A model generated the notes under the pieces. That model did not search any database and had not been told where the DNA came from. It was given only the letters and a program-made list of their open reading frames with translations. DNA of 64,000 bases from Carallia brachiata (taxonomy: Eukaryota; Streptophyta; Magnoliopsida; Malpighiales; Rhizophoraceae), in assembly GCA_021464245.1 (NCBI GenBank), contig JADCRB010000071.1:3162001-3226000 (forward strand), in the 5' to 3' direction. Below are positions 12,530 through 25,329 of this stretch, one piece after another; positions within the stretch are counted from its first letter, which is position 1, and the number at the start of each line of letters is the position of its first letter. The translations under genes and the position numbers were made by a program.

Positions 12530-14347
12530 AAGGAGTAGTAGTTATCCTCCCTCATTAATGCCTCTGCCTCTTTCTTCAATGACGAGTGAAATCATCGTTA
12601 AATCAAAGACTATGGTCCTTAATATATTTTCTTTCTTTGTTTTTTTTTGGTCGAACTTCCAATATTTTCTTGACAGCGTCGAATCCATAAAAGAAATACT
12701 TAGCAGGATCAAAGGTATACCCAAATTGAGTATATGATAATTAAATTTTTTTAAAAAATTAATATTAAAGGGAAAATGTAGCCGGATGCACCATTTTTGT
12801 TGTTTGAGAATAAAATATTATTATTTTTATTTTTATCAAAAAAATTAATTGGATATATAATCAAAATAACAAAATGTATAATAACATTTGATAAAATGTA
12901 TAATTATACTAACGGTACATGCACAGGATGTTATAATGTTTATTAACAATTTAACAGTTACACTTGTTATCTACCTGGTTGTACAATTAATTATTTTTTA
13001 TTCAAAATATAAAAAAATTATATTTTATTCAGATTACGTCACTCTGACAAAAACATATAGTTAAAAAGTTGCGTCCTTGCGCTCATGCCCTAATTAAAAT
13101 ACTACGAGAAACTCTTCAAATTAAATCCCGAGTAACTAAGCATGACATCTACTGTGACGGCTCTGGATTTAATATGCGGAATGCATGAAGGAAGATTTGA
13201 ATTCAAATAACATTTTTTTTCTTGGTCGACAACAAATTTTTTCAAAATTAAAAACAAAATCAAATAAATTTTTTTTTTGGTGTAAAAATCAAATAAAATT
13301 TTGTAGTATCATAAACCTCTAAAATAAATCTAGCATTCATTTTTTTTTTTTAGTCTTAAAGGAGTTGTAGTACAGTTGGTAAGGGAAGGGAACGTGAGAA
13401 TAACATTATTTTTTTCATAGCCCAATTAAGTCCTAGCCCATTTCTGGCAGTCCATATTTTAGCCGGGCCATTGTTCTGTTTTGTCTCCCTATTGTTTCGT
13501 TGCCGGTCTAGCAGCCTGAAGCTTGCACTCGCTGAGACAAGCCAGCCTAAACCATTTGAAGTGCCAGACGACCCAATGGACCCACCATGGATAAGTGCCA
13601 CATCTTAGTCTAGATGGAGACCCTAAATTTAAAGTTTTTGTTTTTTTTCCCTGGTGCTGGTGCACTTGGATTCCTGTTCGTGCCTTCTATCATACAGCAA
13701 GAAAAATATTAGTTGTCAAACCTTGATCAATTAAGCGATCAACTAAAGCTGGAATCTTAAGAATCGAGTACAAAACTTTGATTCGAAAATTTATGTAGGT
13801 TCTTTGTGCAAGGCCCAAATTTTTTGTGATTTGAGGCCTACAATGTTCTAGAGCCCAATACACTGGATTCTTTTTTCTTTGCAGCTAAACTCAATATGTA
13901 GATTTAGATCCAAAAGGAAAAGACAAGAAAGAAAAGAAACCCAGTATCCTGATTTGCCTAAAATATATTTTAGGAATCACTGGTCTCTTCTTTTTTCTTG
14001 TCTTTCATTTTATTTCCTTCTCTCCTGCGGATTGCATTGTTTAGAATTTGGAAGAGAAAGGGAAACTGTTATTTATACAAAGAGTAACATTAAATTACTT
14101 TGTATAGGTAATAATAAATAGTTAAATAATTTTATCTAATAATATCTAATAAATTTTTATTTTTATTTTTTTATGAATTCAATCATTTAATAACTCGGAA
14201 CACTTTATAATTTCTCAAAAGTTATGAAAGTGGATTCACCATGATTTTTTGATTACACAAATGCAAATGCTTTATACACTTGCCATAACAAAGCAAAAAT
14301 ATGGCCCAAAAAGCTTTTTGAGCATGTATGAACTCTGTAATTTTTTT

Positions 14348-14551
14348 GGGCATGATTAACGTCCGTCCGTTGGTTCAAGTAGTAAAGAACTTGTTCTCCT
14401 TAAATAAGGTTTCAGATTCGAGTCTTGTGAATGAAGAAAATAGACAATGGGAGAGTTTTAATCCCCTTCCGTGAGTCTACTCAACTTGCACCGAATTAAT
14501 TAAGGTTCAATTAAACTTTAGATACTGAGTTTCAGACAGAAAAAAAAAAAT
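14348..14551 (+). mobile_element. tRNA-derived SINE in copy A
   Basis: Present in copy A and absent from the matching site in copy B (near 19776). It has an A-box-like TTGGTTCAAGTAGTAAAG, a B-box-like GATTCGAGTCT about 40 bases further on, and ends in an A-run of about 11 bases. The order and the presence/absence difference support a SINE inserted after the segmental duplication. Confidence 0.7.
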
Positions 14552-15841
14552 TTAGGCACGTAAATAACAATTCTTCAACGAGAGAAAACACATGGCATTC
14601 GCCAAGTTAACACGAAGACGTCAACAAAATTTGCCTGTAACAAGATCTTATATTAATATACAAATTTGACTTATATTAATCCAATACTTTTTTAGGCGAA
14701 AAAAAAAACAGAGAAGAAAACAGACGGCGTCAAAAGTTCAGTCCGAATATTATATTATTTTATTATGATTAAATGCCCGAATCATACTACTCTAGATAAT
14801 AAATGCATTACAGGACGAAACTACCCTTTTCAGCTACCGCCACGCCAATCTCGTAGCCGGTACTTTTCGACTTTTTGCCATGGGACCCCTCCACAACAGA
14901 AACATCCAGACTCGAAATTCATGATAAGTCTTGGTCCAATAAAAAACGACACTTCTATGGGAGCAACATTTCCATGGGTCAACTTGTCGTCCTTGAGACT
15001 TTGATCAACCTTTGTTTATTATGGGGCAGGACAGGACCGATCCGACCATTCCGATCAAGCAAATCGAACGGTTCATTAAATTATTTTTTTATAATTAAAT
15101 AACAAAATTAGAATGATTTATATCTTAAAACATCGATTTATCCGATTGTTTTAAATTACGTGAATATATGTACAATTAAGCAAGTGAATCAATAGATCCA
15201 CAACTTTGTTGTGATGGTTGAGGGTTGTCCTCTAAATTTTAAGTTCGGACTCAAACCCTAAATCTACTGTCCTAAACTCTCATCTTCTACAAACAGTTCT
15301 ACAACTCTTAAAAACACAACAAAAAAAAAAAAAAAAAAACTAGCGAATCAGTGATTATTCTACTCGCGATGGCACAACCCATGAATCTGGACCAATCCAA
15401 GTTCGCTAATCTTTTTATAATTATACGGTGACGAGGTGTCTGACGTAAGCTGAAAAATGTGTTGCAATATCCCAAAAATATCCCTGAATAAAAAAGCAAG
15501 ATAATTAAAAGATAAAGACCAGCGAATTAGAGAAAAATATAAAAAAATAGGAGGAGTATCAATAAACGCAACACGGTTTGCTGACCCATCCATCTGTCTG
15601 CCACATCTGACAATCTGACAGCGACTTCCATGATTTCTCTGCACCCATTGTCATGGGCAATCTCGTCCAACGATGGTTCCGTGACAATATAGGAAAATTT
15701 TGGTGATAGCCCAGTGAGGGTTCTTTCGCGATCATGTGTTGATCAGTTGATGTGACGTAATTTAATGGTATAATTTATTAAAAAATTTATTAAATTTGAA
15801 AAAGATATTATATAAATTATTATATCAACCGAACATTTTAC

Positions 15842-16337
15842 AGAACATATTTAAAGTCTTAAATTTTTAAATTTTTTTACATTTGAGTTCTAAACTTTTT
15901 TAACGTTTTATTTGAGTTCTAAATTTTTTAATTTTTTACTATATCAGTCCTTTAAGTTACAAAAAGTAGTCAATCCATTAATAAGTGAGTTTAATTTAAT
16001 AAAAATTATTTAAAAAAGTTTAAATACATGAATTAAATATTTTTTTCATCAACAAAATATGCATATTAAATATTTTTTTAATCAACAAATATACAAATTA
16101 AATAGGTAACATGTATATTTTTTATAGAAAAAATATTTAATTCATATATTTAATCTTTTTTAAATAATTTTTTGTAAAGTTAAAATTATTTTTTAATAGA
16201 TTGATCACTTTTGTTAAACAGATGGACTGATTTGGTAGAAAATTAAAAAGTTAAAACTCAAATGAAATGTTAAAAAAATTTAGAATTCAAATATAAAAAA
16301 ATTAAAAAATTTAAGACTAAAAGATTGTTTATGCCAG
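15842..16337. mobile_element. Foldback (long-TIR) element in copy A
   Basis: The two halves are near-perfect inverted repeats. GTCTTAAATTTTTAAATTTT near 15856 pairs with the complement of the stretch ending ATTTAAGAC near 16316, and pairing continues for roughly 200 bases per arm around a centre near 16090. Copy B lacks it at the matching site (near 30236). No coding sequence. Family unknown. Confidence 0.7.
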
Positions 16338-16348
16338 CCTCCTATTAT

Positions 16349-16983
16349 CCCATAAACCAAATACTTGTGATGCGTACATGATGAAAGACTTAATGCACAC
16401 AAACTTAGGCATGTGGGACTCCACGAAAATTATGAGCCTATTCAATCCAAATGAAGCCAAGGCAATTTAAAGTATAGGTCTCAGTCAATGGCCAAATGCA
16501 GACACCCTTGTTTGGCATTTTGATAGAAGGGGGCAATACACTGTACGATCGGGCTACTATCTCATTACAAGCGCTGCGGCGAAAGCTGAAGCAGAAAGCT
16601 CCCAATCTATACACCCAAGATATTGGAGACGGCTATGGCAGCTCGGTGTTCCTCCAAAAGTAAAACTCTTCCTATGGAGAGCTCTTAGCAACAATCTCCC
16701 AACACAAGAGAGGCTAGGAAGAAGACAACACTGACCAAGGACTGCCAAGTATGCGGTGAAGGTGTTGAAACAGTGGAGCACTTGCTCTTTTTTTGCTCTC
16801 ACGCCCGAGCCACCTGGTTTGCGGGTAACTTGGGATATTGTCCCTCCGCAATTGGCTTCACTTCTGTTGGTCAATGGTGGGAGAGCATGGTAACAAAGAT
16901 GATGACGGTACAAGGTGCTATGGAGTCAGTTGCTTTCCATTGATTATCATTAATGAAATTAATCTATCTTACGTCAAAAAAAA
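16349..16983 (+). mobile_element. 5'-truncated LINE with zf-RVT remnant
   Basis: Insertion in copy A, absent from copy B (near 30247). The 3' end is an A-run followed by ATTAT (16984-16988), and ATTAT also precedes the insertion (16344-16348), so a short target duplication is likely. 16510-16733 encodes a degenerate stretch including WRRLWQLGVPPKVKLFLWRA, then a stop and a frame change. 16734-16890 continues with CQVC and HLLFFC, the zinc-binding pattern of the reverse-transcriptase zinc-binding (zf-RVT) domain found at the C-terminus of plant LINE ORF2. No reverse transcriptase core remains, so it is dead. Confidence 0.8.
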
Positions 16984-18631
16984 ATTATGTAACTTATATT
17001 AAAATTTATATAAATTTTATATTTTTAATGTAATTAATGGGGACACCCTATACTTTCTTTTTATAGTATTTCAACCTCCGAAAAAAATGAATATGCCCTG
17101 AGGCAACGGGAAAGCACACGCGCCACATGACGTGGCCGTGCCCAAGAGCGAAAGCCAAATCTCACAGCCTAAATTTCAGTTCACGTGGCTGCCTGGCTGT
17201 TTATGTTCGGTTTGGTCTTTTCTTCCGCCATATCTAGGCCCCACATTATTGTTGGAAAATCTTGTGGCACACAGTGGGGAAAAAAATATATTGGAAAATT
17301 TAGCCAAACGTTTAATTTCTTATTCCACACAGTCCATTATTATTTGTTGCTAGATTGCTAGCTTCCTGAAATCTGAAGCAATAATTGAGGCGTGTGAAGC
17401 AAAGGACGATAAAATACTTTTCTTGCATTGAATGCCCAATTAAACATTTTTTTTTCCAAGTCTACCAATGTCCTCTCCATTTTTTTCATATCATATGTAA
17501 TAAAATATTAAATAATTTCAACAAAATATATGTTGAAAATATTAATTTATTTTATTTTTAAATAACAATTCATTTTTCAACGAGACGTATTAAAATTTGT
17601 ATACTTTTAATTTACTGCAAAGAGTTTTAAAATTGATAAATAATTAATATAAAATTTATAACTATTTTGGTTCCCAACATATCCTTAAATCAAGAAAGAA
17701 GCAGACTTTAACAAAAATAAGTGTTCGGAGAAAACGTGGTTGTGGTCCGAAAGGAAAGTGGAGACCATTTCTTGATATGAATGCGTGACTTTCGTGTTGG
17801 TTGAGTTTGGAATTAACGACCAACAAATGAAACTTACAGCCCCACAAAGTGTACACTGTTCCTGTGGTCTATTTTTGTTTGGGGGGAAGAAGTAGTTATC
17901 CTCCCTCATTAATGCCTCTCCCTCTTTCTTCAATGACGAGGGAAGTCATCGTTAAATCAAAGACTATGGGCCTTAATATATTTTCTTTTTTTTTTCTTGT
18001 TGTCAAACTTACAATATTTTCTTGACAACGTCGAATTCATAAGAGAAATACTTGACAGGTTCAAACATATATCTAAATTAAGTATATGATAATTAAATTT
18101 TTGAAAGGAATTAATATTAATTAAAGGGAAAATGTAGCATGATGCACTTATTTTATCGAGAATAAAATCTTATTATTTTTTATTTTTATCAAAAATTAAT
18201 TGGATGTGTAATCAAAATAACAAAAGTGTAATAACACTTAATAAAATATGCAATTATACTAATAATATGTGTACAGGATGTCATAATGTTTATTAACAAT
18301 TTGACGATTGCACTTGTTATCGATCTGATTGTAAATTAATTATTTTTATGAAAAAATATTAAAAAATTATATTTTATTCAGATTACGCGTCACTGTAGCA
18401 AAAATAGGTTAAAAATTGCGTCCTTGTGCTCATGCCCTAACTAAAATACTGCGAGAAACTCTTCAAATTAAATCCCAAGTAACTAAGCATGACATCTACT
18501 GTGGCGGCTCTGGATTTAATATGCGGAATGCATGAAGGAAGATTTGAATTCAAATAACGTTTTTTTTTTCTTGGTGGACAATAAATTTTTTTTGTCAAAA
18601 TTCAAATAAAATTTTGTAGTGTCATAAACCT

Positions 18632-18777
18632 CTTTTTTTTTTTTTTTTTTTTTACAATGAGTCCTAATGGACATATAAGGGGAAGGGAGAATGAAATTGA
18701 TGGGAGTTGAACTCCTCATCTCATGATTGAGGAACACTTCCCTTAACGACTAGAGCAAATGTTCAACTTCAGTGTCC
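18632..18777 (-). mobile_element. tRNA-derived SINE in copy B (minus strand)
   Basis: Absent from copy A. On the minus strand it has TTGCTCTAGTCGTTAAGGG (A-box-like), then GAGTTCAACTCCC (B-box-like), and ends in a run of about 21 As (T-run at 18633-18653). The flanks CATAAACCT and CCTAAACCT suggest an imperfect target duplication. Confidence 0.65.
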
Positions 18778-20737
18778 TAAACCTATAAACTAAATTCAGC
18801 ATTCATTTTCATAGCCCAATTAAACGGGCCTAGCCCATTTCTGGCAGTCCATATTTCAACTGGGCCATTGTTTGGTTTTGTTTCCCTATTGTTTCGTTGC
18901 CGGTCTAGCAGCCTGAAGCCTGCACTCGCAGAGACAAGCCAGCCTTAACCATTTGAAGTACCAGACGACCCAATGGACCCACCTTGGATAAGTGCCACAT
19001 CTTAGTCTAGATGAGACCCTAAATTTAAATTCTTTGTTTTTTTTTCCTGGTGCTGGTGCACTTGGATTCCTGTTCGTGCCTTCTATCATACAGCAAGAAA
19101 AATATTAATTGTCAAACCTTGATCAATTAAGCGATCAACCAAAGCTGGAATCTTAAGAATCGAGTACAAAACTTTGATTCGAAAATTTATGTGGGTTCTT
19201 TGTGCAATGCCCAAATTTTTTGTGATTTGAGGCCTACAATGTTCTAGAGCCCAATACACTGGATTCTTTTTTCTTTCCGGCTAAACTCAATATGTAGATT
19301 TAGATCCAAAAGAAAAAAAACAAGATCGGATCAAAAAAAAAAAAAAGAAAAAAAACAAGAAAGAAAAGAAACCCAGTGTCCTGATTTGCCTAAAACATAT
19401 TTTTGGAATCACTGGTCTCTTATTTTTTCTTGTCTTTCATTTTATTTCCTTCTCTCCTACGGATTGCGTTGTTTAGAATTTAGAAGAGAAAGGGAAATTG
19501 TTATTTATACAAAGAGTAACATTAAATCACTTCATATAGGTAACCACAAGTAATTATACAGTTTTATCCAACATCATCTAATAATTTTTTTTTTTTATTT
19601 TTTTTATAAATTTAATCATCTAACGGTTCACAATATTTTATAACAACTCTAAAGTTACCAAAGTGGATTCACCGTGATTTTTTCATTGCACAAATGAAAA
19701 TGCTTTATACACTTGCCATAACAAAGCAAAAATATGGCCCAAAAAGCTTTTTAAGCATGTATGAACTATGAAATTTTTTTAGGCACGTAAATAACAATTC
19801 TCCAACGAAAGAAAACAGATGGCATTTACCCATCATCATCTGACACGAAGACATAAAAAAAACTTGTGTATAACAAGATATTATATTAATACAATATATT
19901 TTTTTTAGTAAAAAAAAAGAAAAAGAAAACAGACGGCGTTAAAAGTTGAATATGAATATTATATTATTTTATGATTAAATGCCCGAATCATACTACTCTA
20001 GATAATAAATGCTTACAGGACGAAACTACCCTTTTTCAGCTACCGCCACGCCAATCACATAGCCCGGTCCTTTTCGACTTTTTGCCATGTGACCCCTCCA
20101 CAAAAGAAACATCCAGACTCATGATAAGTCTTGGTCCAATAAAAAACGACACTTCTATTTGGGCAACATTTACGTGGGTCAACTTGTCGTCCTTGAGACT
20201 TTGATCAACCTGTGTTAATTGTGGGGCAGGACAGGACCCATCCAACCATTCGGATCAAGCAAATCGAACGGTTTTTTAAATTATTTTTTTATAATTAAAT
20301 AACAAAATTGGAATGATTTATATCTTGAAACACCGGTTTATCTGTCCGAACTTTTTAAATTACGTTAATATATATACAATCAATCAAGTGAATTAATAGA
20401 TACTCAATTTTGCTGTGATGGTCGAAGACTGTCCTCTAATTTTTAAGTTTGAAATTCAAATCTCAAAACTACTGGTCTAAACTGTCATCTTCTACAAACT
20501 ATTCTACAAAAAGAAAAAAAAAAAAAAAAACTAGTGAATTGGTGATTATTCTACTCGCGATGGAACAACCCGTGAATCTGGACCAATCCAAGGTGGCTAA
20601 TCTTTTTATAAGTATACGGTGACGAGGTATCTGACGTAAGCTGAAAAATCTATTGCAATATCCCAAAAATATCCCTGAATAAAAAAACAAGATAATCAAA
20701 AGATAAAGACCAGCGAATTAGAGAAAAATATAAAAAA

Positions 20738-20956
20738 AGAAAAAATTAGGCCGTCAGAGAGTATCTGCCCGTATAATAAAATAGTGATTTTGTGTAATTA
20801 AACTGATATTTTATACAATAAAAAAAATTTATATTTTTTTATATTTTTTTTATTACACAAAATAACAGTCTTATTACACAAAATTACTGTCTTGTTACAA
20901 AAAAAAATATTTAGACAAATACTCAATTTTGGAGACGTAACAGCACCCAATAAAAA
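20738..20956. mobile_element. Small inverted-repeat MITE in copy B
   Basis: About 215 bases absent from copy A, flanked by TAAAAAAA on both sides. GATTTTGTGTAATTAAACTG near 20787 is inverted as CAGTCTTATTACACAAAATT near 20866-20885, with weaker pairing further out. No coding capacity. Confidence 0.6.
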
Positions 20957-21574
20957 AAATAGGAGGAGTATCAATAAACGCAACACGGTTTGCTGACCCA
21001 TCCATCTGTCTGCCACATCTGGCAATCTGACAGCGACTTCGTTGATTTCTCTGCATCCATTGTCATGGGCAATCTCGTCCAACGAAGATTCAGTGACAAT
21101 ATGGGAAAGAGGACCACTACGTAGCTGAACCAAAAAGAGCTACCGACGCCACAGGGACAGGTGGCAATCTGTAGTAGCTCAAGCATGTGGAGGGTATTTG
21201 CGTCATTTATTGCACTTAAGGGTACGATGGTCATTGAGAGCAGAGGGTCAGAAAGGGCATTGCACATGGAGAGCTAAAATTGAAAATTTTAAAGTGGAAA
21301 TTCCCAAATTTGCAGTGTTATTTTGCTCCACTTCATCTTCAAAGTCGCGATCTTCAACATTTCACATATATGTGTTTTTTCCTTTCGAAGGCAATTTGAC
21401 ATTGAGAACAAAAATTGAAATTGTAAAGTGGCCCAAATTTGCAGTGTTCACGCCCTTCTCTTTGTCTCTGACGCTTTTTTTTTTTTTATATTTCTTCTTT
21501 TTCTATGTAAAAATGCAATTTTCTTGAGGGCTTTTTTTTTAATTTCTTTTTCATTTTGCTTGTGTGTTTCACAG

Positions 21575-24500
21575 ATGCTTTTAAGACTAGTAAGAGAGAG
21601 ATAGCTGTCGCCACCAAAGGTAACTTCTTAATTAAATTAAACTAAGTGTCTCAAAAAACTTTATATTTTTTATTTATTTATTTTATTACCCAAATTATTT
21701 CGGAGGGACGTTGTCTTCGTGTTTTACTTTTTTATGTTCTTTGATTCTTACTTTTTGTCAGAAACCTTCAATAATTTTTGGGTTTTTTTTTTTTGGTTGT
21801 TTGTAGGTATTGAGCGTGAAATTTCATCTCTTCAACTAAGGTATGCTATGCTACTCTCTCTCTGTGTTTCTGACAAATGGGTGGGTTTTTATGGAAGCCT
21901 ACTTCTTGTCTGCTTTCTCGGTTAATAATAAGCACAAATGGTCCAATTTTTGCAAATTTCAGGAAAAAAGATTGGTGGCAGAGATCAAGAAAACTGCAAA
22001 AATGGGCAATGAGCCAAGTTTTTACCTTCCTTTCAATTTTCAACATTTTATTGTTTTAATCAATTATTGTTGGCGATAGTTGGAAACATAAGAATATAGG
22101 ATATGCCTGTCATTGTCTATTGTTGCTGCTGCTGGGTTTATCCCATGTTTTTTTTTTAATTTTATGCAAAAAAAGAATTTTTGTTGACAGGTTTCCTGAT
22201 AGGGTCTTAATTTTGTTTTAGTGCTTTTTTTTTTGTGTGTGTATTTTAAGTTATTTACGTTGTGGCAAGTACTTTTACTCAGGCTATTACAAGAATCTTA
22301 GCTCGTAAACTTGTCGGGCTTCAACAACAAATTACAAATTTGCAAGGGAGTTGTGCCCAAATTAGAGGTGTAGCCAATCATACTTAGGTCAATTCCCACC
22401 TAAAAAGTGTATCTAGAGTAAGTTGAAAATTGTTGTCCCTAATGCCTAGCACTAATCACTTGCTTGTCGTCATCACAGGCACTATAATACTTACTTCAAT
22501 TTCTACTGGGATGAAAGGGGCGACTAAGGCAATGGTGGCAATGAATAAGGTTTTTTACTTCAAAGCTTTATTTTTTTTTCTTTTTTGGAGTGTTTTCTTC
22601 CATTTTTTTTAAGCTGCTAGTGTTTTGACAGACCGATAAGTTTCAGAAACTCTACAAAACATGGCAGTATAATGCAATTTAATATTTAGATGCTATCTTT
22701 CTTGTGTGGACGAGTAAATTAGAGTTTCGTTACATGCACTGTACTTATCTGATACGACTTCAATTCTTCATCCAAAATTTAGTGTTTATTTTGAAAGACT
22801 TTTTTCAGATGCATGCTTGAGCATTATATAACATTAAATTGTATACTTCAGCAAATGGTTTCCACAAAGAAAGCTAAAATGATTAATGCACTGTACTTAT
22901 CTGATACGACTTCAATTCTTCATCCAAAATTTAGTGTTTATTTTGAAAGACTTTTTTCAGATGCATGCTTGAGCATTATATAACATTAAATTGTATACTT
23001 CAGCAAATGGTTTCCACAAAGCAAGCTAAAGTGATTAAAGAATTCCAAAAGCAGTCAGCACATATGGATATGACAATAATATTTCTCTTTCAAAAGTAGT
23101 TCTTTTTTGTAAAATAACTCCCTGTCCAATTCCTCATCTAGCACTTTCCTGCTATTTGAAAGACAGTAGATGAAGTTTGGAGACCATGATGCTTATTTAG
23201 TTGTCATTTACTTATCAAGTCTTACCCAATGCAAGATGGTTGTTTGCTGTGATTGTTTGAACGGTTTTGCTTATTGCAACTTGGTGACTGAAGAATTCTA
23301 TTTATAACATATTTATTTTGCAATTTGTTCAATTTTCAAATTGAGATGATGTCAGAAGCTATCGATGAAACTCTAGATAAAGGTGAGGCTGAAGAAGAAA
23401 CAGAGGAGCTCACAAACTAGGTGAATATAAACAACATCATTTACTTCTTCTTTCTAATGTTATTTTACAAGTTCAATGCATCTCAAATTTGTGTTTTTAT
23501 TTATTTTTTTTGTAGGTGCCTGACGAGGTTGGCGTGGACATTGCTTCTCAGGTTCAATTCTTTGAGATTGACATATTGTATTACAATTGGTTGTAGAGTT
23601 CTTTTAAGTTGTACAGTGTTAGTGAACATTAAGATTCTTGTCCCAACATTTATCAGTTATCCTCATATGTAACGGGTAGGATTGCGTCGAGAAATGCCTT
23701 TATTGTTTCTAAAGTCGCTACAAAGTATGTAATTCCTTAGTTATAAATTAGAGTCCACCTTTATATTCTAAATGACGTTGGTTGAACCTTGATAAAACAT
23801 AAGGTTTCTTCATAGTGAAATGAAGGTCACAGGTCCAAGTTGTGGTAACAGTCTGTTTGTAGAAACAAAGACAACAATTGTACACTTGACCCTCATACCC
23901 CATTGTTTGGGAGCTTCATGCACTAAGATGCTGTTATTATTTATATACATAATGAAAATGGTCTTTCTAGCAAAATTGCTGCATGATATTCGTAATTGTT
24001 TAGGTGAATCCCTTTGTTACGTCTGTCTATAAAAGAGTTATAATAATTCTGAAACCCAAAACCGAAATCTTGAAATGCACATGAATACTTGGGGAAAATA
24101 GAAAAATAGTCACTTAGGCATTTAAAACACTTTTCATAATTATATATGTGCCACGCCCCTCTAGTCCATGAGGGGTGACAAAGCACAAAAAAAAAACACT
24201 TTTCATTTCGTAGACTTCAACTTAGGCATTATGTCAATGATTAACAAAAAAATTGTTGGCTGTGTTCTATCAACCTTTTTTTTTTTCCCTTGAGATAGTA
24301 AGATAGTAACATTTTTTTTTGATATATTGATGACCACGTAGGGTTCTCATTTGTTTTCTTCATTGATCATAGTTGACTGTTATGTCTTCATATATTAGTG
24401 CCTTAGCAGTAGGGTTAAGATTTCAGTGTCATAGCTTTTAGATGTCATGTAAACTATATTGGCATTGATTTGCTTGACTGATATTAAAAATGGGGTTCTA

Positions 24501-24869
24501 AAAACGAGTGGAAAAAGTCTTATGGTGGTGAAATATCTCCAACTATAGTAATTTGTCCGCAAATTGTGACCCTCGAAATTTCTTCTTTATAACATTCTAG
24601 TCTTGAAGTAAAAGTGAAGTTGAGGATTTTATATTCTGTGAACTTAGAAAGTTCTATCAACAATGGCTAAGGTTCATTAGATTTATGTTTAATGAACTTT
24701 TTAATGAGAAGATAAATATTAGAAAAGCATATACAATGTGATTGAAAAAGTTCCTTAGTATAGTATTTGCTTGCTTGATTCTTACAAAAAATTGTTCTTT
24801 ATTTGCAGTCTCAAGTTTCCTGATGTGGACGATCTTGAAAAGAGGTTGGCATCTCTTCGGTGCATCTGA
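21575..24869 (+). pseudogene. VPS2.2/VPS2.3-like (CHMP2) ESCRT-III pseudogene
   Basis: The family acts in membrane scission at multivesicular endosomes. Exon remnants in order: 21575-21619, 21807-21840, 21963-22013, 22283-22387, 22479-22549, 23004-23075 (plus a duplicate acceptor half at 22852), 23340-23420, 23516-23551, 23657-23724, 24809-24869. They give recognisable blocks such as EKRLVAEIKKTAKMGNE, GMKGATKAMVAMNK, EMMSEAIDETLDK and DDLEKRLASLRCI before the stop. Damage: no first exon with a start codon found; one base missing at the end of the second remnant; donor GT read as CC after 22013; in-frame TAG at 22385-22387 and 23418-23420 where the family has Gln; frameshift near 22485; donor and acceptor lost around 23076 and 23339. 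Introns remain, so it is a duplicated, not a processed, copy. I judge it non-functional. Confidence 0.88.
22734..23037 (+). repeat. 152-bp tandem duplication spanning an exon acceptor
   Basis: 22734-22885 and 22886-23037 are nearly identical. Each carries the intron tail, CAG acceptor and first codons (QMVSTK) of the same VPS2-like exon. Only the second copy continues into the rest of the exon. Confidence 0.92.
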
Positions 24870-25329
24870 TCAAGAAAAAAATATTTGTTAGAGGTTTTTA
24901 TGTAAATGTTACTTTACTGGAAAAGAGTGAGAGATGCATTTAAAACCCAAACATGGAAAAAAAAAACAGGTTGTTATATTTACTAGATTTTCCATTCAAT
25001 TGACTATAACTAGTCATTTTGCTTCGGTTTAAGACTTCCCCAAAAAAAATAATGATTCCAAAGTAATAGACTTTAGTTTATTTAGATAGTTTTGTTCGTG
25101 ATTTTTCCAAACAAAAGTGATCTAAATCAACAAAATAGAACAAAATCCATTGACAGAGGAGAAGAGAAAGCTTCAACCTTGGATTTAGGGGCGCCAAGTC
25201 TTAGAGTTGAGGGTGGGTAACATCTTCTTCACTAAGCTAGACTGTAATTTTTCCTAAAATTACCTTAAAATATTATATTACATAAAAATTGAGGATAGGC
25301 AATTGCCTACCCTCAATAGCCTATCTTCA
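24870..25329. other. Pseudogene 3' flank, nothing recognised
   Basis: AT-rich DNA between the VPS2-like stop and the palindromic array. Around 25290-25345 a short motif (GCCTACCCTCAATAG type) is repeated. Confidence 0.5.

Larger units (their letters stand above)
12303..17692. repeat. Tandem segmental duplication, copy A
   Basis: Collinear with copy B, which starts at 17693. Examples: 12312-12480 matches 17701-17880; 13420-13900 matches 18810-19310; 14560-15690 matches 19790-21100. The tail (15690-15830 and 16984-17692) matches 29884-30010 and 30243-31419. The left edge is near 12303, and copy A's tail runs directly into copy B's head near 17693, as expected of a direct tandem duplication. 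Short frames seen in both copies differ by indels and shifts, so I do not consider them genes. Copy-specific insertions are listed separately. Confidence 0.85.

Noticed and set aside
14765..15102. Frames seen in both duplicate copies (14765-15004 and 19971-20204)
   Set aside because: Their similarity follows from the segmental duplication; the copies differ by frameshifting indels, so there is no sign of coding constraint.
17132..17353. Conserved frame in the duplicate tails (17132-17353 and 30427-30660)
   Set aside because: Also explained by duplication; register and length differ, no start context or homologous family recognised.
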